This document shows, in pieces, positions 56,601 through 64,000 of a DNA stretch of 64,000 nt; position 1 is the stretch's first letter, and each line of letters starts with the position of its first letter. The DNA lies in assembly GCA_028752905.1 (NCBI GenBank), contig JAQNBH010000013.1, positions 11,708,897 to 11,772,896 of the forward strand, in the 5' to 3' direction. The notes beneath the pieces are model-generated. The model saw nothing but the letters and a program-made list of their open reading frames with translations, was not told where the DNA came from and made no database searches. The stretch comes from Cladorhizidae sp. MBARI D1340-BT2. Lineage: Eukaryota > Porifera > Demospongiae > Poecilosclerida > Cladorhizidae. A program made the translations under genes and the position numbers.

Positions 56601-59600
56601 ATGAGCAAATGTTTCTTCTCCCTCGTGTTTCACTGCAGGCTAAGATACAGAGACACACTTTAAAGACGTGAAGAACAGAACAACTTTCTAACTCTCTCTC
56701 TATATTTTTTATTTATTAAAATATATTGAATAATAAATGTTAGGCATGGCATATTGGGGGTGGGGGGGGAGGGGGCGGGGTTGGAGAGATAATTGGAAAT
56801 GCAATGGTTACTTCTGGTTAGTGGTTGCTGTTAGCTTAACGGTCTGTAACTTCTCCGTCAACTTTTATATTTCACAACTGTAAAGAAGATTAGGGGAGTG
56901 AGTGTTGACACGAAGTACACTTGGAACACTTGCCATTGCCCAAATATGGAGACATGCACCTGTTGGCATAGTTAGCGATGACTTGCTTGATAATCAACTT
57001 TTAGCTCACTCGATGTTTCGGCTAGATGCTCACGCCTTCATCAGATAACATGACGTAGATATAAACAGGTAGCTAGCTTCCACTACATGGTGTGAACCAC
57101 ACCCTGCACACATGCGATGCACATGACCGGATGTGGCAGAAATTAAAGGAGAGAAAATGAAAGGGAAATAATAAAGAATGATAAATGATAAATGATTTTT
57201 CCCCCATTCTTCAATGTCTCCAAGGTGAGTCTCAGTATCTAGGACCTGTAATGAAATTAGAGGGGGGAATATTTACTCATGAAAATTCATATCCAGCAGT
57301 GGCCCGTCCCCCTAAACAACAACAGTGTAAAACATCAAGTATACTCTCTATAAAAACATCTGTATTTATTTATACCATATTTCCTCAAATAGATATATAC
57401 TGCGGGTTGAAATAGTTTCGGGCACCCTAACAGAGCGAACTAAACCAGGGCGAATGTAATTCAAGGGCGTACACAATTAATCACAAGCCAAGGCAGGCCA
57501 GCCTCGACTAGGCATGTGCTAACTGTCAGCCTCACCTGCTCCTCCATGTCACTGCTTGGTTGAGCCAACAAACACTAGCACACAAAGAAATTGAAAATAG
57601 CCAGAGAAAATAAGGGAATAAAGTTTGCTAGGTCCTCAGTTATCGTTACAAGTTCTTCGTCGTCATCATCGAGGTCCAAGAAAGGGTTGATAGAATCCTG
57701 ATGTTCTCGACTTTCAAGCTTGTTAGTGAGCTCAGTAATTTGTGTTGGATTCAGATTCCACCTCTCCCTGCTTTAGGCAGTGAACTTCTCCATCTTCGCT
57801 GTCATTCTCCTGTCCTTTTTAAGCTTAGAATTTTAGCTGCACATGTGCGAGACTAGTGCAGGTTGTGAATACAATTCGAGGGCTATTTTGTTCAGACCTT
57901 GTAATGGGAGAATACTATTGGAGGGTGAATTCCATTCGAGGACAATATTTTAAGGTAAAGGGTCTTCTAAAAGTTTGATGGAAACATTTGTAAATTCTTT
58001 CGATAAGATATTTTGTTGTTAATTTAATTTTTTTTTTAACACCTTTCTGTGTGTGTTGTGTCTGTGTGTGGTGTTGTGTCTGTGTGTGTGGTAGATATAA
58101 ACACACACAACACACCTACAACACTCAGGTGTGATCTGCACCAGTTCACACATTCACCATTCCTTCTAGCTATCCTGGTACATACTCTCAGCGATCCTTA
58201 CCTACAAGAAACCACACAGGCATTGCTTATCAGGCATCCATTTTCTTGCTGACTGACACTATAAGTGTCCTGCTAACAGTCAGCTTACCATAGGAGAGGG
58301 TGTCATGTGCGTGTCATAAACTGACCAGTGGGAGCAGGTCTGTAACTGCCCTCATCAGCATTCCTCACCAACTCCTCGATGGTGTCCTTGGTCCGCAGCC
58401 CTTGCTTGGATGGGTCACGTGACTTCTTCCTAGTGAGAGGGGGATGGGAGCTGTCCGCAGCACTGGAGGTTGGGTGGCAGTGCAGCGGAAGGCTCCGTCC
58501 ATCCAGATAAAGATAAAGAACGAGTTTAATATATATATATATTATTATATGAGTCAGAGTGGAACACAGTGAGTTATTTCATGTGCAGTGGCCCATAATT
58601 TCATGTGCAGGGGCCCGTAATTTCATGCGCAGGGGCCTATAATTTCACAAGCTGTAGGTGAGTGAATATATAGCTAGCGAGTGAAATTACTCACCATATT
58701 CCACAATGAATGTATTTATTGTATACTTGATATACTTGACATACTCATAATAATTACTATACGCCCATCGGTTGGACACCATTTATACCACACATTTATA
58801 CCACACATTTAAGTCACTTCTAGTTGTCCTGACAATATTCATAGCTTTATTGCTGTCAATAAATTGCTAACTGCTTCGCCATCCTAAATAACTGCTTCTG
58901 CTCTGTTGGAAAATGTTGCCATAATTCTTGGAAAAGCAATATTTAATGACTATGCACAATATGCAGTAAGGTATTAAATAACCGTATTGGAATGTATGAG
59001 AATATCTAATGCCTGGCATATAGGAAAATACAACAGTGAGTATATCAAATATATATATAATTAATAATTAAATATTCAAAATGCCTAGAGAACCAATTGC
59101 ATATCCAACCAGGAGATAGCTCACTTCTAGAGCTTATGGCGGGCTAGAACTTGATGTGAATAACTGATTCTCCAGCCATTGCCTTCCGAAAATTAAAATC
59201 AATTAAGATTATCGATTATCTCTTACTGTCTAAAGTGCTGTTCAGTTGGCGACGATGGAAATGACTGAGTTTTGACTCCTCCATCATAACTAGTACATGC
59301 AAAAGACAATAGAAACAGCTAACACAAATTGTGGCAAAGACGCAGAAGTTTCTCCTGCATTCTTGCATGCTCTAATAAATGGCAAAGGTAGGACAAAATT
59401 AATTGGCAAGTATGTGTCATCAGAAAGTTGACACCACATTTTTGCTCGGAAATGGTGTCTCTATATCAAAGCCGGAGATGCTTTGCCAGCACCAACAATG
59501 ACAGTTCAAACAAATGCCTGACACAATTTCATGGCTCAAGTCAAGGCACTTTATAAATACTACTAGCAGTCATTGAGACAATGCAGTAGTGTCATTGGCA

Positions 59601-60035
59601 CATATTAAGTGTGAATGGGGAGGGACAATAATACATATGACCCAGAAAGGTTGGTAATGGTCACATGACCATAGCATAAATAGTTGACTTTTTTTAATTT
59701 AAAATTATTGTAGAACCTAATGCTATGTTCCTTCCTCAAGTAAGTAGGTTGAAAATATTGGTTCAAAGGAGAAGTTGATAATTTAGTATGTATCACTTCT
59801 AAAGTTCCGCACACAAATTTGTTATAGTCATATTTTACTGGTTTCCACTATTCATGAAAAATATGTAGGATCCTGGGTTGATTTCAACGTTACCCTATAT
59901 TTTATCAAGCTAAGAACCATTAGAATATAAACCTGTCTTACCTTTCAGTAATTCTCGGGTTTCTTTGCTGAATTTACCCTTGGGCATATTAAACATGCCA
60001 CCTTGAAGGACTGGTCTTCTTGGAGCAGACGCCAT
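53663..60035 (-). CDS. C22orf23: UPF0193 / EVG1 (C22orf23) homologue
   Basis: Exons on the minus strand: 60035-59942 (ATG at 60033-60035; LQGGMFNMPKGKFSKETREL), 59289-59227 (VMMEESKLSHFHRRQLN), 58492-58326 (LPLHCHPTSS, TKDTIEELVRNADEGSYRPA), 54235-54000 (STEKARLQKVMALGVQ, VDRFDEVMSEIEERRQFL, QDMAAFGQDKCHRGRIMAEI), 53734-53663 (KVRELEEIDR, stop TAA). Human C22orf23 aligns block by block ([53 protein letters not shown]). Phases agree except exon 2 to 3, where one or two bases or a micro-exon are missing from my model. About 210 aa, mostly helical, function unknown. Introns hold hairpin repeats and a transposon remnant. Convergent with FBF1 (176 bp between stops), divergent from WDR90. Confidence 0.88.
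54275..54305. repeat. poly-G tract
   Basis: About 25 consecutive G on the plus strand (poly-C in the transcript of the minus-strand gene), 40 bp upstream of the exon at 54235. Confidence 0.95.
54471..54795. repeat. two hairpin copies of the Penelope-associated family
   Basis: 54471-54590: AATAATCAACTTGAAATTGT, CTCTACATCCTGATGAAGGC, TAGAGCACGAAACGTGG, inverse tail AATTTCAAGTTGATTG and GAGAGTTCAATGA. 54697-54795: CTCAGTTGAAATTACAAGGA, TCATGAAGGCTATATAGTTG, AAATGTCGAGAGAG, a more decayed copy. Confidence 0.7.
55372..55575. repeat. ~60-bp tandem repeat ending in poly-C
   Basis: Three copies of AGGACTGTTAAGTAATAGTC + ATGCTGATGACACTC, then a C tract (55546-55570) and (CA)n. Confidence 0.9.
56985..57062. 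repeat. Penelope-associated terminal sequence
   Basis: ATAATCAACTTTTAGCTCAC, TCGATGTTTCGGCTAGATGC, CTTCATCAGATAACATGA; single arm. Confidence 0.6.
57340..57960 (-). mobile_element. possible DNA-transposon remnant
   Basis: A minus-strand frame reads NLNPTQITELTNKLESREHQ, DSINPFLDLDDDDEELVTI, an acidic C-terminal tail like those of Tigger/Jerky-type transposases. Flanking text GGGCGAATGTAATTCAAGGG (57450) and GGGTGAATTCCATTCGAGG (57922) could be degenerate ends. No catalytic motif is visible. Confidence 0.3.
58135..58300. repeat. interspersed repeat copy shared with 60980-61075 and 61885-61925
   Basis: CAGTTCACACATTCACCATT, CTAGCTATCCTGGTA and CCATTTTCTTGCTGACTG recur as CAGTTCAACCATTCTCCATC / CTAGCTAGCCTGGTATGTAC at 60984 and CCATTTTCTTGCTGACTG at 61900. 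Confidence 0.5.
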
Positions 60036-60166
60036 TTTTATTTTTTTATTTCTTGGCTAGGTCCGTTACCGTAGTAACGGTGCTTACAAATTGGCGGGAA
60101 ACAGCTGTTCTTTCAAAAAGATGAAGGCGGTGAGAATAGTAGATCTATGTAATTAAACCGATCATC
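60036..60166. promoter_or_regulatory. bidirectional promoter of C22orf23 and WDR90
   Basis: 131 bp between the two ATGs, no TATA box, with a consensus RFX X-box near the C22orf23 side. Short distance and shared ciliary association make co-regulation likely. Confidence 0.7.
60065..60078. promoter_or_regulatory. RFX-type X-box GTTACCGTAGTAAC
   Basis: Matches the RFX consensus GTNRCC-N(0-3)-RGYAAC exactly: GTTACC, spacer GT, AGTAAC. It is palindromic and thus orientation-neutral. It is 30 bp upstream of the C22orf23 ATG and 89 bp upstream of the WDR90 ATG, inside the expected X-box window of ciliary genes. Confidence 0.8.
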
Positions 60167-63100
60167 ATGAGTTGTGCAACTGGTGAGCTTTTACCACGAA
60201 TAAATTCAGCCCCTATATCTTTGTCAAGGAAAAGTTTCTATTTATTGCACACCGTCCATTTTACGCGATTGCAGGAGGCAGCTTATGGCAGATTCCTTAT
60301 GTGAACTTCTTCAAACATTTTGACGTGGGGAAGTGGAAGAAAAGCAGCAGAGAAGGCGATGTAACATCATGCATGGTAAAACAATACATGAAAAATCTAT
60401 GCCCTCTCCCCCACCTACTCATTTTAAGCCATAAATGCGTTTTCAATCTGGTGTAGCTGACCCTTTTATCTCTGTGGGTGTGAAGAAAAGGGGTCTTGTA
60501 TCTCTAGGATGTGCAACAGGAATTTAACACTTGACCGTTTTATGCCATAAAAAATGGCAGACAATCTTTTTGCATGTGTAATATTTGCAAACATAGTTAC
60601 GATAGCTTGGACTACTTAGCAGCTTGCTGTTGATTACTTCCATGTTTCTTTACAGCACTGAGGCCAGTTTGCTCTGCCATTGCATAATTAACCTCAGCAT
60701 TTGCCCTCTGGAATAATGCAATATAATAGGGCACAGCTATTGGACACGAGTCTTATATATATATATTCTAGAGACACACCCTTTTCTTCCCCACCCCTAA
60801 GATAAGGGTGGTAAAGGATTATCTGCACCAGACTAATGCATTTCATAGGTAGAGAAAACATAAATTGAGTGTCTGTTATTATTATTATATTTTTTTTAAT
60901 GTTTAAAATGTTTAATGTTAAAAAAAAATTTAAATTATATTTCCCCCCCCCACTGTACTGCATCCCACCACTCTCTCTGCAACAGTTCAACCATTCTCCA
61001 TCCCCTCTAGCTAGCCTGGTATGTACACTGGCGATCTGTACCTTCTAAATTACCTCTGCGCATGGGCACTGCTTGGTGTTAAGAAATCATCTTTTTTTTG
61101 ATAGTCAACTTGAAATTCCTCACTCGACGTTTGGACTGGACACTATCTCTCACCAGGAATAATGAAGGAATAATGAAGACTAGAACAGCTAGCTGAAATG
61201 TTGAGAGGCAAGTTTCAAGTTGGTTAATCGGGATAGTAATTTATTCTATTATGTCTATTGTGCTCGATGCCTTTCTATTGTTTATTAGCCTACGCTGTGT
61301 CATTACTAAATAACCCAATCCACACTTGCACGCGATGCCAAGCTCTCTCTCTCTCTAGCTTGACCAAAATGGGACAACTAACAAGCCTGTCCCCTTGCCC
61401 TCCCGAGTTGACCAGGTGAGTCAACTCGTGTTATATTGAGAATAGCAATCAAAAGGTTGAACAATTATAGTGAATCACAAAGATAGCTGAGTCTACAATA
61501 TATCTAAAACACAAGTTTATCTAACTGAAGAGATTCATACACTAGTAGACAGTTCAATGCTATCTGTCTTGTTCTTCTCAGGGAGACTCTTTTATATGGT
61601 TCCCTGACCAATCACACATCTTCCGCTGCCAATTCCTTTCAAGGTCATGTCTGTGTCCTTGCTGGGGTGGGCCAGCCAATCAGATTGCTCCCTGTGAAGT
61701 CCAGTGACCTTGAGTCATGTGTTTAGTCAGGTGAGAGCTGTGCTGTCCCATGGCTGGTTCGAACAGGAAGATGTGGTGTCTGGTTAACCTGATGTGGGTT
61801 CATGTTGACATTCGGTGGTTTGGTATTGTTCTTAGAGTCAACCATGTCAGAGCAGTCAGTGCATCTCTGACAGTCAGTTGAGAGTTCGTTGGGCAGCCAT
61901 TTTCTTGCTGACTGTTGCTGTAAGTTCCTGCCTAACTGACACCAGCAGTACACAACATGTGGCATGTGCTAACTATCATGAGTGTGGCAAACATACGTAC
62001 ATGTACTGAACGCTGGTTCACTATAATGGTGCTGGTTTGACAAAAACGGTGGAATACAACTCAAGTCCATTTCAGTGTCTGTGTATTGCCCACCGTAAAC
62101 TCACGGCATATGATAAACAGGCATATGTGTTCAATGAACTCTCAGTTGACATAATAACATTACAATAACCTTCTCAATAATCAACTTGAAATTGTATTCT
62201 CTCGACATTTCGACTAGATACTCTAGATAGCCTTCTCATTATTCCTGATGAAGGCTAGAGCATCTAGTCGAAACGTCGAGAGAATACAATTTTAAGTTGA
62301 TTGTTGAGAAGGTTATTGTAGTGCCTATGTTGTTGTTGCTGTTGTTGCTTTTGCTTCACACAAATTTACATCACTCCTTCCAGGACCGTGATGTGAAGGC
62401 CACGGTGTTCCGAGTGAGTGGCTCGGTGCCCGCCAACAACTTCATCATGCTTCCCAAGTCCTCCTCCCAGTCCCTCAGCATCACCGGCTCCTTCCTCTAC
62501 CTCCTCTTTCGCCCTCTCCCCTGCAAGTACTTTGTGATCCACCTGGAGGTGGTGACGTCCACCAGCCTGGTGGTACGCATATCTTTCTCCAACCTCTTCA
62601 AGGAGTTCAAGTCCACATCCACTTGGCTCCAGTTCCCATACAGACTCGGAAGAGCCGAAGCGGATTCCTTGGGGGGAAAGGGAGGCGCGGTGTCCAATCT
62701 CAGCGCATCGTGTTGGATATTCCTCTCACTCAACCTGAAGGAGACCTTGTCTAAGTATCTGTCCACCAGCTATTCCTATCTGAAAAGCATCAAGCTCTGT
62801 GCAAATATTCTGGTGAAAAACGTCTTCACCAGCGATATCAAGTACTCTCCTTTGGAGCACGGCGACACGGGTGGTGGGGCGTATGTTCAAGCACTACCCC
62901 GAGAAATGAGCTTGCCTTTGCCAAAAGGTGCAGAGTTTCTCGACGTTTATGACTACGTTTGTTTTCCATACGATGAGAAGAGAAAGCACATGTGTGCTGG
63001 TGGGAGGGGAGGCAGTTCGGGACCACCTGGTCAGCCGAAGCAGCTAAAGGTGATGAAACCAGAAGCGATGTTAGAGTCGATGCCTGGCAAAGCCAACGGG

Positions 63101-63538
63101 AGGACATCCGGAACATTCAAGAGCAGAAGTGGCGAAGCAGTAATGAAAGGTATGAGGGCTGCTGCGAGGCAGGCAAGGGGATATGACGATCGGTCCAAGT
63201 CTGGAGGAGGTGTGGCTGATGGGGAAGTGGAGTATTTTGTGAAGAGGGAGGTGGATGGTTTTGGGAAAAGTGCTAGTAGCGATGCTTTCGTCGTGATGTC
63301 TCCGAGTTGGCAGTTGGCAGAGCACGGTGATGTTGGCAGTGGTAAGTCTACGGGGAATATTGTGAGGGGTGAGGTGTGTTCCAACATCCCTCGGGATGAG
63401 TCCCGGTGTAATAGGGGTGGAGTTTTGGAGGGAGGAGAGAGAGGTGTGCACATGGAACATGGTGCCAATGTGATCATGGCTGAAGAGGACAGCTTGAGAC
63501 CAGACAAGATCAACACCATAAAGAAAGCAGACGTGATG
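60167..63538 (+). CDS. WDR90: WDR90 / POC16 homologue, N-terminal part (CFAP20-like domain)
   Basis: WDR90/POC16 is a centriolar-wall protein with an N-terminal CFAP20-like (DUF667) domain followed by many WD40 repeats. Exons: 60167-60182 (MSCATG), 60277-60377 (IPYVNFFKHFDVGKWKKSS, EGDVTSCM), 61359-61415 (LDQNGTTNKPVPLPSRVDQ), 62384-63538; all junctions GT-AG and in phase, 443 codons. Clear matches to human WDR90: NVFRHFRVDEWK, RGSV.A.N.I.LPKSSTQSL, LFRPLP.K.FVIHL, SFSNLFKEFKSTSTWLQFP, LKSI.LCA..LV.N..TSD. The region after ~residue 200 (AL PREMSLPLPKG, then Gly/Ser-rich) is linker. No WD40 repeat is inside the window; the remaining gene lies right of 64000. The 19-residue exon 3 insertion is absent from human WDR90. 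Confidence 0.9.
61096..61245. repeat. hairpin copy of the Penelope-associated family in WDR90 intron 2
   Basis: GATAGTCAACTTGAAATTCC, CTCGACGTTTGGACTGGACA, CCAGGAATAATGAAGG, inverse GCTGAAATGTTGAGAG and AGTTTCAAGTTGGTTAAT. Confidence 0.65.
61420..62125. other. WDR90 intron 3, no gene recognised
   Basis: No supported exon; includes the CCATTTTCTTGCTGACTG repeat scrap at 61900. Confidence 0.4.
62131..62328. repeat. complete ~195-bp inverted-repeat copy of the Penelope-associated family
   Basis: Best copy in the window. Left arm: AATGAACTCTCAGTTGACAT, AATAACCTTCTCAATAATCA, ACTTGAAATTGTATTCTCTC, GACATTTCGACTAGATACTC. Right arm: CTGATGAAGGCTAGAGCATC, TAGTCGAAACGTCGAGAGAA, TACAATTTTAAGTTGATTGT, TGAGAAGGTTATTGTA. 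The right arm keeps CTGATGA, a 7-bp hairpin (GGCTAGA/TCTAGTC, loop GCA) and GAAAC-GTC. It sits 55 bp upstream of WDR90 exon 4. Confidence 0.85.
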
Positions 63539-64000
63539 GTGAGTTTTACAAATTCCGACAAACTTCTTACCATTGTATTCGTCTCCCTTTCCCCTCTCCT
63601 TCTCAAGGATGCCCCAATGCTGCCACGGCTTTTTCTAGTCTTCCCAGGATGACCCTGGCGGGGGTGACTGACTACAACATGGAGCCTGGGACTGGTCTGG
63701 GATGTCCATGGCCCTGGACATATCCCTAGCTTACCTAGTCCTGGTTATAGGCCTAGAAGTCTCCTAGACATACATACAGAATACCCTAACCCTGACCTTA
63801 GCCCTAAAATAGCCCTAGTCCTATGTAGCTCCAGAATACCTCTATTCTTGCCTAGCCAATATCCTACAAAAGGTTGTGTCAACTCTGGACCTGTATGGAA
63901 CCCACTGGCACTCTCCTACCCTCTTGGTTGTCACGCTCCTCTTCTACGAGAACTCCTCTCTCGTCTTGGTTCTGTTCTCTTCCACACCCTTGATTTCCTC
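63539..64000 (+). other. WDR90: start of WDR90 intron 4
   Basis: After the donor GTGAGT at 63539 there is CCTAGT/CCCTAA-rich sequence (63700-63850) with no further exon before the window ends. The open frame past 63538 is intronic read-through. Confidence 0.6.

Noticed and set aside
63539..63652. Continuation of the WDR90 frame beyond 63538
   Set aside because: A strong GTGAGT donor follows GACGTGATG, and the downstream residues lose similarity and composition.

Overview
The window is eukaryotic: intron-rich genes with canonical GT-AG junctions, dense transposon debris and many tandem repeats. All four genes I could name are animal genes and three belong to the centriole/cilium set, so the source is a ciliated metazoan. 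The repeat mix (Penelope-like, Ty3/gypsy, hAT, pogo, TTAA foldback elements) and the structure of the genes would suit an early-branching animal such as a sponge or cnidarian, but I cannot fix the species from sequence alone.

Layout. 0.17-0.78 kb: 5' exon of an unrecognised gene leaving the left edge (- strand), with a duplicated scrap of that exon beside it. 1-28 kb: almost gene-free. It holds a LINE-like fragment, two Penelope-like 3' ends, two adjacent TTAA-flanked foldback elements, a 40-bp satellite, a nest of decayed Ty3/gypsy elements (RT, gag, two integrase pieces, two LTRs with polypurine tracts), a TA-flanked inverted-repeat transposon, and an intact-ended hAT element with an 8-bp target duplication. 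Both gypsy integrase pieces are split by tandem arrays (39-bp and 21-bp units), and the 39-bp unit is derived from the integrase itself.

28-64 kb: four genes in two head-to-head pairs that face each other: AMN1 (-) <-> FBF1 (+), then UPF0193/C22orf23 (-) <-> WDR90 (+, runs off the right edge). FBF1 can be assembled as 16 exons whose coding lengths sum to a multiple of three (about 1343 aa). FBF1 is a distal-appendage protein of the mother centriole and WDR90/POC16 is a centriole-wall protein. C22orf23 is an uncharacterised protein. The 131-bp promoter between C22orf23 and WDR90 contains a consensus RFX X-box (60065-60078), the regulatory mark of ciliary genes, so the two genes are probably co-regulated as a ciliary pair.

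FBF1 introns are loaded with minisatellites, and at least three arrays include the exon-intron junction itself, producing ladders of decoy splice sites. A pogo-type transposon sits inside one intronic minisatellite. A recurring inverted-repeat family with CTGATGA...GAAAC cores, resembling Penelope hammerhead ribozymes, occurs about ten times across the window and has itself seeded a minisatellite at 43.4-43.95 kb.
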